NCBI RefSeq assembly: GCF_020905375.1
Contig: NZ_JAJJBU010000022.1
Coordinates: 84,303 to 148,302, forward strand
Direction of reading: 5' to 3'
Source of the DNA: Arthrobacter cryoconiti
GTDB lineage: Bacteria > Actinomycetota > Actinomycetes > Actinomycetales > Micrococcaceae
DNA length: 64,000 nucleotides
Below are positions 55,610 through 64,000 of this stretch, piece by piece. Each line of letters opens with the position of its first letter. Positions within the stretch are counted from its first letter, which is position 1. A program made the position numbers and the translations under genes. The notes under the pieces were generated by a model that was given only the letters and a program-made list of their open reading frames with translations, had not been told where the DNA came from and did not search any database.

Positions 55610-56801
55610 CACTTTCGTCAATTTGAACCGCGACAGAGCGAAGTTCTGAATCCCAGATTACCAATATTAGCCAAGTTGTTCCAGAGCACACGGCGGCAAG
55701 AGCGAATCCCCAGATCGCTCCTGCGAGATTGAATGCTAGAAGCCCTCCGAAGGGGAAGATAACACTGACCATCGTTTGGAAGACGCGTCCTGTTAGAATC
55801 GCTCGATGGTTCAGCCGGGCACGGGCGCAGATATAGTAGAAATGCCCTACGAGGTTGGCCGCGACAAACAAGGCACAAGGGATAGCAAAATGTGCCAGAT
55901 CCGAGAGTACTCCCGGGAACAGTCCCCAACGTTGGATGACGATCACCAGGACAGCATAAGCAGCAGCCGACATTCCTAAGGCTGCGCCCGCAATCGCTGC
56001 GAAAGTCTTTCGTCCAGTAACTACCGACGCTGGCAGCTGCGATATGTTGGGGCGCAGCGGATCGAGCAAAAGCTGGACGGGGGTTGCAACACTGGATACG
56101 GCTCGATAAATACCGAATCCGCTGGCGCCCATGAGTGGCATCATTGCCAGCGGAGCCAGATTTGCTCCTGCATCCATCAGAATGGAATCTTTCAGCAGAA
56201 TGCCAACCACATGACGTCGTGAGCGAATCCATGCGTCGAGATGACTAGATTTACTCCACCGAGCAGGCCGGTAGAATCCAGCACCAATAACATTTGAGAT
56301 GGCCCATGCTGCTGCCAACGCCAACACGAGATCAACTTTGAGAGAGGCCAGCGTGAGAATCACGCCAAGAAATACCACAATCGTAGCAACATCTGAGGCG
56401 ATGACTGCACCTGGTCCGTGGCTGACAACCCGGTAGTAGCGGCTGCCCAGACGACTCACATTGGCGGCAATACCGACGGCTGCAGCTACAGCGGTTAGCG
56501 TAGTGCCATAGACGACCATACCGGCACCGAGTCCAATGAGTCCCGAGATGATTGCTAGTTGCGAGGCGGCGGGGGAGTAGTCCTCCCAGCTGTTCTCCAC
56601 AAGACTCATCGAACCACGAACACGAACCCATGCGTCGCAAATGATGGAAAGTGTAAGTGACCATCCCAGCGCAAAGATTAGGTAGACGACAGCAAATTCG
56701 CCAGCCTGTTCAGCTTTGAAGATGAGCAGTGGTGTCAGTGCCACCAGGGCATTGCTAATTGCCCCAAATCCAGCCGAAGCCATTACTTGAAATTTAGCCA
56801 T
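55566..56801 (-). CDS. Second polysaccharide flippase-like membrane protein
   Basis: 411 aa with about 12 helices and few conserved motifs; the overall pattern (two helical halves, long hydrophobic stretches, YRAVSSVATPVQLLLDPLRP) fits the MOP/Wzx-like superfamily but is much more divergent than wzx at 34-35.3 kb. The C-terminal 25 residues are Pro/Gln-rich and cytosolic. Encoded between two glycosyltransferases, 2 bases after the upstream one. Confidence 0.68.
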   Translation of the reverse strand: MAKFQVMASAGFGAISNALVALTPLLIFKAEQAGEFAVVYLIFALGWSLTLSIICDAWVRVRGSMSLVENSWEDYSPAASQLAIISGLIGLGAGMVVYGTTLTAVAAAVGIAANVSRLGSRYYRVVSHGPGAVIASDVATIVVFLGVILTLASLKVDLVLALAAAWAISNVIGAGFYRPARWSKSSHLDAWIRSRRHVVGILLKDSILMDAGANLAPLAMMPLMGASGFGIYRAVSSVATPVQLLLDPLRPNISQLPASVVTGRKTFAAIAGAALGMSAAAYAVLVIVIQRWGLFPGVLSDLAHFAIPCALFVAANLVGHFYYICARARLNHRAILTGRVFQTMVSVIFPFGGLLAFNLAGAIWGFALAAVCSGTTWLILVIWDSELRSVAVQIDESARVAQPQPIVEPKP

Positions 56802-56803
56802 TG

Positions 56804-57970
56804 CTATAGTTCTCTGCTCGGCTCAGTTACTATATCGGCTACTTTGAGGTACTCCTCCGCCCGGCCTTCCCAGTCGAAGTTTTTGAATATTTCAGGAGCG
56901 GGTTGCTGCCAACCGACGGCGAGCAAATCACGTGTGGCCTGAACCCAGTGGGCGGGTTCGTCGGCAGGAACTACCTTGACATTGGCTCCCAGTTCTGCAA
57001 GGTAGCAGGCCGCTGATACCGGGGTGCTGACGACGGCTGCCCGACCGACGATCGCCTCCAACATAGTTGTCTGGAACCCCTCAGACAGTGTTGTGGGATT
57101 CAGCAGTATGGAATCTGTCAGCAGATCACGGATCTCCTCTGAGCCCAGATAGCCGTGCACTGTTCCGTGAGCACTGACGCGAGAAGTCCTAAGTTGATCT
57201 TCGAGCCTTTGACGTTCTGCACCGTCGCCGATGAAGTGGATCTCCAATTCCGGATATTCTAGAGCCAGAACTTCAGCCACATGGAGGGCAAGTTCCCACC
57301 CCTTGCCGGGGACCAATCTACCCAAGAATACAAGGCGTTGGCGTGTTTGAGTTCGGGGAGCAAGCGGCTGGAAGGCAGCAACGTCGATTGCATTGTGGAA
57401 TACCTGTGACTCCACCCCCGACAAGCGCCTCACAAATGTACGTGCACCATCGGAGATAGCAAGCACAGCGGACGCCCGGCGGAGGATGTATCTCCCCATC
57501 GTTTTGTCAACAATCTTGCTGGCCATACTGACAAGTGGTGAAACACCTCTGACGAAGTCTGAGCCATGCTCGGTGTGGATTACTGGAACGCCTAGCAATT
57601 TACCCAGCCGAATACCGACGAATGACATCGGGAAAAATCGAGTGTGTGTGGAGATGAGGGTGACGCCTTGGGAAGCGAGTAACTCATAAACCTGCCGAGT
57701 TGTACCCAAGAGGGGCGCCGAAAGCACGCCTGCAACTGTTCGAGTAGCTCGTAGCCTGTGAACCTTGACAAGGCCGTCTTCGAAACCGAGATGATCATTG
57801 TCAAGGGCAATGACAGTTACTTGTGTGCCCGCCTTTGCAAGTGTGCTGGCCAGCATGGATACGTGCTGTTCCAAGCCACCGACTTTAGGCGGATAATTGT
57901 TGATGACGATTGCTACATGGTGATTGGTCCGGGGCACAGGACTGGAGTCTCTCTTATCGTGGAACAGCAC
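56804..57970 (-). CDS. Glycosyltransferase family 4
   Basis: 388 aa. VIVINNYPPKVGGLEQHVSML at the start is a classic GT4 acceptor loop; HTEHGSDF, then LVFLGRLVPGKGWELAL and NPTTLSEGFQTTMLEAIVGRA in the donor domain with the E-x7-E motif. Predicted hexosyltransferase of the second half of the cluster. It is three bases after the DUF2304 gene in the same run. Confidence 0.88.
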   Translation of the reverse strand: MLFHDKRDSSPVPRTNHHVAIVINNYPPKVGGLEQHVSMLASTLAKAGTQVTVIALDNDHLGFEDGLVKVHRLRATRTVAGVLSAPLLGTTRQVYELLASQGVTLISTHTRFFPMSFVGIRLGKLLGVPVIHTEHGSDFVRGVSPLVSMASKIVDKTMGRYILRRASAVLAISDGARTFVRRLSGVESQVFHNAIDVAAFQPLAPRTQTRQRLVFLGRLVPGKGWELALHVAEVLALEYPELEIHFIGDGAERQRLEDQLRTSRVSAHGTVHGYLGSEEIRDLLTDSILLNPTTLSEGFQTTMLEAIVGRAAVVSTPVSAACYLAELGANVKVVPADEPAHWVQATRDLLAVGWQQPAPEIFKNFDWEGRAEEYLKVADIVTEPSREL

Positions 57971-57973
57971 TAG

Positions 57974-58375
57974 TTAGAACGCAGAAGAATCTGGTCCCTT
58001 AGACGCGGCGACCACCGCTTTGAGTTCTTGAACGTCTACTTCCAGCCGTTCAAGCGAATTTCGTAGAATAGCTGCTTCTTCAGCCAGGGCGCGGGCTTCG
58101 TCTTCGGCCGTTGAAAGTTCCCACGTGAGGTGAAGTGTCACGACAACCAAGAGAAGAAGAACCATGGCGAATATGAGGTTTGCCGGGACGATGACGCCCA
58201 ACCGCTGGCTGGCCCACTGCAGAATCTGGGGGAACCCGGAAAGGACGACAGTGAACGCACCGAGGAATAGCCAAATTACAGCATACTTTTCGCGAATCGT
58301 TCCACGTCGAACCCATACTATTATCAGCCCAACGGTAAAAACCGCGATGGCCAGCGTGATGAGGTTACCGGTCAC
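57974..58375 (-). CDS. DUF2304 membrane protein, GT2 partner (second copy)
   Basis: 133 aa. Three helices in the first 90 residues (ITLAIAVFTVGLIIVWV, YAVIWLFLGAFTVVLSG, ANLIFAMVLLLLVVVTL) followed by a coiled coil (EDEARALAEEAAILRNSLERL). Overlaps the GT2 gene upstream by four bases. Same arrangement as the pair at 30,192-31,308, though the two differ in sequence, so they are not a recent duplication. Confidence 0.85.
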   Translation of the reverse strand: MTGNLITLAIAVFTVGLIIVWVRRGTIREKYAVIWLFLGAFTVVLSGFPQILQWASQRLGVIVPANLIFAMVLLLLVVVTLHLTWELSTAEDEARALAEEAAILRNSLERLEVDVQELKAVVAASKGPDSSAF

Positions 58376-59142
58376 GGTTCTACCTGACTTTCCATCTTGA
58401 TGGCGGAGTGCTTTCGGGTCAATGCGAGGAACAACGCAAGTACTGAGCGGCCGAGATAAATGGCGGACTTGAAGGGGTTGTGACTTGGGACGCCAGCTTG
58501 CCGGGCCCGCATTTCCACCGGCACTTGAACAACCGTGCAGCCGGAGCGAAGTGCAACCACGAGGGAATCGATGGTGTCGCCCAAGTACTCGGCGGGATAG
58601 TGATCAAGATATTGGGCAATTGCCTTGGTATTGCCGGCACGGAATCCACTTGTGACGTCCGTCAATTTAGTTCCAGCCAGCCTGGAAATTACTGCGGCTA
58701 AGAATCCCATGGCCCATTTGCGAGGGCCTGAAACCGAATAACTTCCACGCTCTGCAAACCGTGCCCCGATGGATATGTCAGCGTTTTCAAGCCCATCAAG
58801 TACATGCTGGATGTCTTTCGGATCGTGCTGTCCATCTGCATCGACTTGGATGACTTGCCTGTAGCCATGTCGACTGGCGAACTTGAATCCTGCCCGCATG
58901 GCACCACCGACACCGAGATTGAACGGCAGAATCAAGACTTGCGCGCCAGCTGCGGTGGCAACTTCAGCTGTCCGGTCCGTGGACCCATCGCTAACAACCA
59001 AGACGTCACAATGCGGCGCTTGCTGGATCACTTCGCGTATTGTCTCGCCGATGACGACGTCTTCGTTCCAAGCGGGCATGACAACGAGGGGTCGTGAATT
59101 ATAGGTAGGCATCGCAGACATTGTATCAAATGTGGACGTCAT
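58372..59142 (-). CDS. Family 2 glycosyltransferase (polyprenyl-phosphate sugar synthase-like)
   Basis: 256 aa from ATG 59142, which overlaps the lysozyme stop as ATGA; the longer frame (to 59337) lies inside the lysozyme gene. Motifs VVMPAWNEDVVIGETI, VVSDGSTDRT, GVGGAMRAGF and VDADGQHDP are typical of GT2 dolichyl/polyprenyl-phosphate transferases. With its DUF2304 partner it may charge a lipid carrier for a GT-C enzyme. Confidence 0.88.
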   Translation of the reverse strand: MTSTFDTMSAMPTYNSRPLVVMPAWNEDVVIGETIREVIQQAPHCDVLVVSDGSTDRTAEVATAAGAQVLILPFNLGVGGAMRAGFKFASRHGYRQVIQVDADGQHDPKDIQHVLDGLENADISIGARFAERGSYSVSGPRKWAMGFLAAVISRLAGTKLTDVTSGFRAGNTKAIAQYLDHYPAEYLGDTIDSLVVALRSGCTVVQVPVEMRARQAGVPSHNPFKSAIYLGRSVLALFLALTRKHSAIKMESQVEP

Positions 59143-61538
59143 GGAGTCTTGAGCACCCCGCCGGCGAATTGTTGGGAACAGGAGGAAGCTATGCACACTT
59201 GTTCGGCAATCGGGTAGCCGAGCTCTCCGCCTTGTCCGGCCCTCGCCCACCATTGAGAACGGATGTTGCCGGTAACCGAAAGTACTGCGTGTGATGGGGT
59301 TATGTATATAGTGCCATTCGTGAAGTCCTGAGAGCATCCGCCCTCAATAAGCCCGCAATACAGGTTCGACGTCGGGTATCCAAGTATTCCGGCCTGGCCT
59401 TGCATGCTCCACCACTTGGCGCGAATGGGATCGACCGTGGCTTTAGCGTCATTACTAGGGGTTAGGTAAATGCTCCCATTTTGGAAATCTTGAACACATG
59501 CGTTCCCCAATAGACCACATACGAGATCTGATTTAGGATAGCCGAGAGCACCCCCCTGGCCCTCGAGTGCCCACCACAAGGTCCTTGTGGAGGTCAAAAC
59601 AATTCTCGTTCCGGTGGAGGGATTTGAATAGATTGACCCTCCTTCAAAGTCTTGCTGGCAGCCTTCTGCTATGAGACCGCATCTGTACGGTGAGACGGGG
59701 TATCCTAGGCTCCCTCCCTGACCAGCCAACTGCCAGTATTTGTCTCGGAAGATGCCTCTAACTGCAAAAGTAGAGCCTGCTGGGGTAGCGTAAATTGTGC
59801 CATTCTCAAAGTCTTGCTGGCAGCCGCCTCCCTTGAGACCGCATCTGGCAGATGTGATCGGGTACCCCAGTTCGCCCCCTTGCCCAGACAACGACCACCA
59901 CACAGAACGGTAGGTCCCTGAAACGACCAGCAGAAGGTTTGCTGGCGTGGCATAGAAACTGCCGGACACAAAGTCTTGCTGGCACCCACCTCGGATTAGG
60001 CCACATCCGTAGTCACTTACCGGATACCCTAAATTGCCGGCATGGCCACCGAGGCGCCACCAAGTATCCCGGACTGGACCTGAAACAACGTAGGGGAGCC
60101 TTCCGGGCTGCGTGTAGATGCTGCCTGCGGTGAAATCAATCTGACAACCGTGCCCAATCGGACTGCAATATTGGTTAGTTATGGGATATCCCAAGGGACC
60201 ACCCTGAGCCCCTGTGGACCTCCATTTTGCCAAGGGAAGGGCCGGTACTATCCGAATAGCGCCGCCCGGTACGATGTAGATACTTCCGCCTTCGAAGTCT
60301 TGTTGGCAACCCCCACCCACCAAGCCACATACCTGGGCGGAAATGGGGTACCCCAGTGCTCCCTCTTGCCGATTCTGGCCGACATACGAAATCCGGATTG
60401 GATCTCCAATTGTGAAGACACCACCAGTCGGCGTCCTATAGATGTCGCCATTTTGGAAGGGCCTGATACAACCGCCACGAGCTAGATCACAAAAGATCCC
60501 TCCTATGGCACTACCAAGTCCCGGGTTGTCGACCGCAACTTGCTGGAAAGTCGTCAAAGGCTGGTTGTGAGTTCCGCCGGCAAGCTCCTGAAGCTGTCGG
60601 AATGAGCCGTTGAAAACGTCCTGATCACCCGGGAAGGTGCCTGCGTCAGCGTATTGCCATATAGTGTGCGCCGCCCATCCGCCAGGCTTCCACACATCAT
60701 TGGCAGCAGCGCCGTAGGCAGCGATCCACAACGGATTCGATTGGGAGAAGGCCGTACTGGCACCCATACAGTCTTGCCAAAAATAGTAAGACGTATAGAT
60801 GACAGCATCTCGACCGGTGAGACTCTTATAGGTGTTAGTGAAATCTTTGGCCCAGCCGGCCAATTGTCCGGGTGCCATCCCGAAGCAGGTACCAGATGAA
60901 TCGCTGCCGTTGCTCTCTAAGTCTAAGACCCCAGGCAAAGTTGATCCATCGTTTGCCCACCCGCCGCCGCTGGCAATAAAAACTTGGGCCTGGTTTGTTC
61001 CTGAAGAGAGGTTTGGACGCGCAAAGTGATAGGCCCCGCGAATCATTCCGACGGCAGCCGAGCCGTTGTATTGCTGCCCAAAATAGTCATTGAGAGTCCA
61101 CGGTCCTTCGGAAGCCTTGATATAGGCAAAGCGGGCCCCGTTGTTCCACGCGGTCGTCCAGTCTACGTTTGCTTGCCAGCCACTTACATCCATTCCCAGT
61201 GGAAATCCTTGTGTCCCGTTGGGTTGGAGCGCGAGAAGACTATTCGACAATCCGGTGTCAGTCAGGGAGCCAGCAGTTTCGGGGGAAAAGTGAAGACCGG
61301 AGGAACCGAATCGAAGGCCTGATTGCGGGGGCAGGCGGCCAGCAGCGCCCATTGCTTGACCTGGTCCGTCCGGTTTTTGAAGTCCGGTCGGAGTGAACTT
61401 TTCAGTGACCACTTCCGAGACCGAATTTTGTGGATTTGATCCCGTGACGACGGCGCCAAGAGCAGCCGTGTATGGGACTAATGTGGCCGCGCAGAGAGCG
61501 AGCAAAACCGCGGTGGCGACCCGCGTTGTCAACTTCAT
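59139..61538 (-). CDS. Secreted GH25 lysozyme with eight LGFP-type repeats
   Basis: About 799 aa from ATG 61538; a TTG at 61556 (AGGAA upstream) and an ATG at 61586 are other options. Signal peptide with KLTTR then a hydrophobic run. The GH25 domain (about 115-310) has FPLGMDVSGWQANVDW, IKASEG, VLDLESNG and IWQYAD, with the catalytic Asp and Glu. Then come eight units of about 54 residues, each with LGYP and a C-x(7-8)-C-x2-DF-x2-GxIY pattern (the last is incomplete); LGFP repeats bind mycolyl/arabinogalactan or other wall glycans. The enzyme cuts muramic acid linkages in the wall. Confidence 0.92.
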   Translation of the reverse strand: MKLTTRVATAVLLALCAATLVPYTAALGAVVTGSNPQNSVSEVVTEKFTPTGLQKPDGPGQAMGAAGRLPPQSGLRFGSSGLHFSPETAGSLTDTGLSNSLLALQPNGTQGFPLGMDVSGWQANVDWTTAWNNGARFAYIKASEGPWTLNDYFGQQYNGSAAVGMIRGAYHFARPNLSSGTNQAQVFIASGGGWANDGSTLPGVLDLESNGSDSSGTCFGMAPGQLAGWAKDFTNTYKSLTGRDAVIYTSYYFWQDCMGASTAFSQSNPLWIAAYGAAANDVWKPGGWAAHTIWQYADAGTFPGDQDVFNGSFRQLQELAGGTHNQPLTTFQQVAVDNPGLGSAIGGIFCDLARGGCIRPFQNGDIYRTPTGGVFTIGDPIRISYVGQNRQEGALGYPISAQVCGLVGGGCQQDFEGGSIYIVPGGAIRIVPALPLAKWRSTGAQGGPLGYPITNQYCSPIGHGCQIDFTAGSIYTQPGRLPYVVSGPVRDTWWRLGGHAGNLGYPVSDYGCGLIRGGCQQDFVSGSFYATPANLLLVVSGTYRSVWWSLSGQGGELGYPITSARCGLKGGGCQQDFENGTIYATPAGSTFAVRGIFRDKYWQLAGQGGSLGYPVSPYRCGLIAEGCQQDFEGGSIYSNPSTGTRIVLTSTRTLWWALEGQGGALGYPKSDLVCGLLGNACVQDFQNGSIYLTPSNDAKATVDPIRAKWWSMQGQAGILGYPTSNLYCGLIEGGCSQDFTNGTIYITPSHAVLSVTGNIRSQWWARAGQGGELGYPIAEQVCIASSCSQQFAGGVLKTP

Positions 61539-61779
61539 TTTGTCGAACTGGCCCAATTCTTTTCCTATCTCAATGCAATGCTGCACGGTTTTCCCGGAGT
61601 CTGGTCTTTGTGCAACTCTCCAAGATTGCCATCATATCTGACACGTAGTTCGCTCGAAGGTTCCTTGACGTTTTTACATAGGCCTCAAACCTCATATCCA
61701 CAAGCGATCGTTGGTGCACAACTAGGATGTTAAAAGCAAGAAGTTCCGGGGCCCACCGCCCTTATGGACACTGCCGATG

Positions 61780-62207
61780 TCACAAATTAGATGATTCAGA
61801 ACCGCCCGAGGACGACGCTATGACGGGATCGCCGACCTTGGCTCTGGTTCACTCCGATTGTGCCGAATTCGGCTTAACAGCGATCAAGGATTTCAGTATC
61901 GCCACCGCCTCTGGCGAGACGCGTTGCATGACGCGGGACTTACCCAATCAATGTCTCGTAAGGGAACCTGCCTGGACACAGCCGTGATGGAGGGCTTCTT
62001 CAGTCATCTGAAAGAGGAATGGTTTCGCATCCAGCAACCCGAAACCATCGAGCAGTTCCACGCAGGGCTAACCGAGTACATGCAGTGGTGGAACACCACA
62101 CGCATCCAGAAACGGCTCGGCTACCTCAGCCCCGATGAATGCCGTGCCCACACAACGGCCATCACGTAGAGTTTTGATTAACCCGTCCAACTTTCGGGGA
62201 CCACTCC
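61780..62207 (+). pseudogene. IS3-family transposase C-terminal fragment with internal 26-base insertion
   Basis: The conserved end of an IS3/IS150-type OrfB is readable: QGFQYRHRLWRDALHDAGL, MSRKGTCLDTAVMEGFFSHLKEEWF, WWNTTRIQKRLGYLSPDE. The HSD before QGFQ is split from it by 26 bases that change frame. The right end shows TTTCGGGGACCACTCCA (62191-62207), typical of IS3 inverted repeats. The N-terminal half, OrfA and the left end are absent. Confidence 0.85.
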
Positions 62208-62208
62208 A

Positions 62209-62316
62209 CTGCTACGCCAGTACTACCCCAAAGGCAGTAACCTCTCTCCACACACGCCAAAAGACCTCGTGCGTGTTGCTCAACTACTCAACAACCGGCC
62301 ACGAAAATCTGTGTTT
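62209..62316 (+). pseudogene. IS30-family transposase C-terminal fragment
   Basis: Starting directly after the IS3 end, the frame reads LLRQYYPKGSNLSPHTPKDL, then VRVAQLLNNRPRKS, the canonical last 45 residues of IS30-type transposases (QYFPKG...NRRPRK). It loses similarity near 62316. It is only about 108 bases long and dead. Confidence 0.75.
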
Positions 62317-62393
62317 CGTCAAGTTAATGTAGGCCATTTCAGCGCTAAGAAGTGGGCCATCTTGGCTCACTTTTGGTCTGTTGCAGCGGTTCC

Positions 62394-62637
62394 TCATTTC
62401 ATGAGGGCATTTTTGACTCTGTAGGACTCGCCGCGGAACTGTAGGAGCCGCCCGTGGTGCACCAGTCGGTCGTTGATGGCCGCGGCCATGTTGTCGTCGC
62501 CGAACACGGTTCCCCAGCGGGAAAACTCCAGATTTGTGGTGATGATCAGGCTGCGTTTTTCATACCCGTCCGCGATCACTTGGAACAGCAGCCGGGCACC
62601 TTCGGTATCGATCGGAAGGTAGCCCAGTTCATCGATC
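62394..62637 (-). pseudogene. IstB-type (IS21 helper ATPase) C-terminal fragment
   Basis: The minus strand from 62637 reads DELGYLPIDTEGARLLFQV, then TTNLEFSRWGTVFGDDNMAAA, and ends VKNALMK before TGA at 62394. These are the Walker B and sensor regions of IstB. The first two thirds, with the P-loop, are missing; the fragment ends inside a perfect palindrome at 62629. Confidence 0.85.
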
Positions 62638-62664
62638 TATGCGGATATCCGCATAGATCGATGA
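62629..62664. repeat. 36-bp perfect palindrome at the junction of two istB fragments
   Basis: Bases 62629-62646 (TCATCGATCTATGCGGAT) are the exact reverse complement of 62647-62664, with no spacer. The site is where a minus-strand IstB fragment meets a plus-strand one, so it looks like a hairpin-mediated fold-back join or a head-to-head junction of two related sequences. Confidence 0.9.
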
Positions 62665-62917
62665 CATCGGCCTTTTGCCCATGGGAACCGACTCCGCAGA
62701 GGGGCTGTAACGGGTCGTGGATGCCGCCTGTGAGAAACGCCCCATCGCGATCTCCTCGAACCTGCACCCGGAAGGCTTTGACGAGCTGATGCCAAAAACC
62801 CTGGCGACAGCGACGGTGGACCGGCTGCTGCATCATGCACATGTGTCCCAGACCAGCGGCGGCTCCGTCAGGCTGACCCAAGCCCTAGCAGGAAAGGGGG
62901 TGACACAACTGAGATAA
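62665..62917 (+). pseudogene. Second IstB-type fragment, opposite orientation
   Basis: From about 62713 the plus strand reads VDAACEKRPIAISSNLHPEG, then FDELMPKTLATATVDRLLHHAH, ending VTQLR before TGA at 62917: the C-terminal third of another IS21 helper, of a different subfamily from the minus-strand fragment. A stop codon lies in frame just upstream (62708-62710), so the gene is broken. Confidence 0.82.
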
Positions 62918-62957
62918 AAAACCGGACCAATATGGACACCCACAAATCTATATTTGC

Positions 62958-63044
62958 GGGCAGATCTCATGGCCACATCCGGGCAGTTTTGCTGGCCACC
63001 AGTGGGCAGATAACCTGGCCGCTGGTGGGCAGAAACTCATGACC
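62958..63044. repeat. IS21-type end with 23-base tandem repeats
   Basis: GGGCAG starts at 62958, 62981, 63004 and 63027, exactly 23 bases apart; each unit has GGGCAG followed at 9-11 bases by TGGCC (the fourth unit is partial, with ATGACC). IS21 elements carry such multiple terminal repeats as transposase-binding sites. It follows the plus-strand istB fragment by 41 bases and immediately precedes the recombinase remnant. Confidence 0.8.
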
Positions 63045-63050
63045 CTTGAC

Positions 63051-63778
63051 ATGGCGTCGACCCGCAATGCGCGGCTCATAGCCATTCGCGCTCTATTTGC
63101 GCTCATTCTGCCCGACCATCCAGAACACGCCGACCCATCTGCCGCATCCTCACCATCCCACCCGCCAAGAACACGAATCCCCTGATCTGCTGCCTCAACG
63201 AAACCGAGATCTATGCGTTAATCGCAGCACTAAATACCAGACATGGACCGGTAGACGCGACCAGACGATGCTCTCCCTGGTCATCAACACAAGAGTGCGC
63301 ATCAGCGAACTCATCAGCCTCTCCAGCGCCAGCATCCACGTTGGTACAGCCGTATGTCGGCTGTGAGGGAAAGAGCCGCAAGCACCCATCCACGCCCATC
63401 AGCGCCGTTATACGTGAGATCCTACGCGCCTACACCAACGAACGAAGTGCTCGCCCTGGCACTACACTTTTTCCAGGACCCCCAGGGCAACGCTCTCTCA
63501 CATGTCGCCATCGAAAACCGGCTCGCAACCCACGTCCGTACCGCCGCCTTGAGCTGCCCTTCAATGGGCGCCAAGCCCATCACGAAGCACACGCTGTGGC
63601 ACACCACCTCCATGAACCTCCGGCACGCTGGAGTCGACATCACCATCATCGCCGTGTGGCTTGGCCACGAGCAAACCTCCACGCCGACATGGCAACAAAA
63701 AATGCCGGAATGGAAAAGACCAGACCACCAGAAGTCATTCCCAGCCACTACATCCCAGAACCCGACACCCTCACATGA
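63051..63778 (+). pseudogene. Tyrosine recombinase (phage-integrase family), multiple frameshifts
   Basis: Recognisable pieces in changing frames: STRNARLIAIRALF (63057 on), RILTIPPAKNTNPLICCLNE, TWTGRRDQTMLSLVINTRVR, KSRKHPSTPISAVIREILRA, FFQDPQGNALSHVAIENRLA, GAKPITKHTLWHTTSMNLRH, AVWLGHEQTST and LHADMATKNAG. The catalytic HxLR is HTLW, so an essential arginine is lost. At least four frameshifts. The N-terminal core-binding domain is cut off by the IS21-type end. Confidence 0.85.
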
Positions 63779-64000
63779 CTCGAAGGCCTCCAAATATGCG
63801 GACAAGGCCCCGAGAGAACCGGCCCCAGCAAAGACAAACAATCACAAAGTCGACATAACCCAAACATCAGCATAAGCCGTCAATTGACGACTGAAACTCC
63901 TACGCGGCTCACCCCTGGGCTTCAGGAATCTCATCAACTACATCGCAGATCATTCTGAACCGTCCCGGAAATCATGCCGCCGTTTTGTGGGCGGCAGCGT
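63779..64000. other. Terminal 222 bases, no gene recognised
   Basis: The sequence continues the degenerate recombinase 3' flank. I saw no coding similarity, hairpin with T-run or repeat ending here; the feature to the right is outside the window. Confidence 0.5.

Noticed and set aside
62958..63044. CRISPR array
   Set aside because: Four units at 23-base spacing, but there are no separate spacers and the repeats sit at an IS21 end; they are transposase-binding repeats.

Overview
The window looks like chromosomal DNA of a high-G+C Gram-positive actinobacterium of the Micrococcaceae, most likely Arthrobacter or a close relative. The evidence is the aroA-rsgA pair with hisN, an ftsEX-smpB-ssrA neighbourhood, a SAM-IV-type riboswitch, a DUF4193 protein, an RmlC-RmlD fusion, GTG/TTG starts beside strong AGGAG sites, and a tmRNA tag reading ADSNRTDFALAA. 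Genus is an inference; no rRNA or other phylogenetic marker gene was compared.

Bases 1-12,400 are mostly housekeeping. They hold a 5'-truncated aroA, rsgA, hisN with a good terminator, a SAM-IV-like riboswitch leading a cysteine-desulfurase-like gene, a 24-bp perfect inverted repeat, a methyltransferase, and mntH-mntR behind a double palindromic operator. After these come a degenerate AMP-binding protein with a YrdB-like membrane protein, a DUF4193 protein, and a three-gene set (Cys/His-rich small protein, HTH regulator, membrane protein) that ends in a run of hairpins. Bases 12,400-21,350 (minus strand) carry tmRNA, a NagZ-like hydrolase, a CtaG-like protein, smpB, an M23 peptidase, ftsX, ftsE, an A+T-rich vanW gene and prfB. 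So both partners of trans-translation, the FtsEX divisome module with a likely partner hydrolase, and RF2 lie together. Bases 21,390-26,050 are a compact Tad/Flp pilus operon: tadA, tadB, tadC, a small pilin-like gene and three TadE/G-like pseudopilins.

Bases 26,180-61,590 are a large envelope-polysaccharide region. Its left half (26-43 kb) has five glycosyltransferase genes in addition to a GT2-DUF2304 pair and a GT-C-like membrane protein, a flippase, galE, and homologues of every enzyme needed for UDP-2,3-diacetamido-mannuronic acid (WbpA, B, E, D and I types). It also has an asparagine-synthase-like protein without the N-terminal glutaminase cysteine. After a nested insertion-sequence scar (43-45.5 kb) and glmM come two tandem DUF6541-like membrane proteins, the complete dTDP-rhamnose pathway (rfbA, rfbB, rmlCD fusion), more glycosyltransferases, a second flippase-like protein, a second GT2-DUF2304 pair, and a secreted GH25 lysozyme with eight LGFP-type repeats. 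Together these suggest synthesis, export and wall attachment of one or more rhamnose- and diaminouronate-containing glycans, next to a pilus system.

Bases 61,590-64,000 are an insertion-sequence graveyard: an IS3 C-terminal fragment, an IS30 fragment, two opposed istB fragments meeting at a 36-bp perfect palindrome, an IS21-type end with 23-bp tandem repeats, and a badly frameshifted tyrosine recombinase. I found no CRISPR array, tRNA, rRNA or prophage. No system here is clearly novel. The best leads are the diacetamido-uronate locus with its Cys2-less amidotransferase-like protein, the hairpin-tailed HTH/membrane-protein set, and the palindromes at 5,061 and 62,629.
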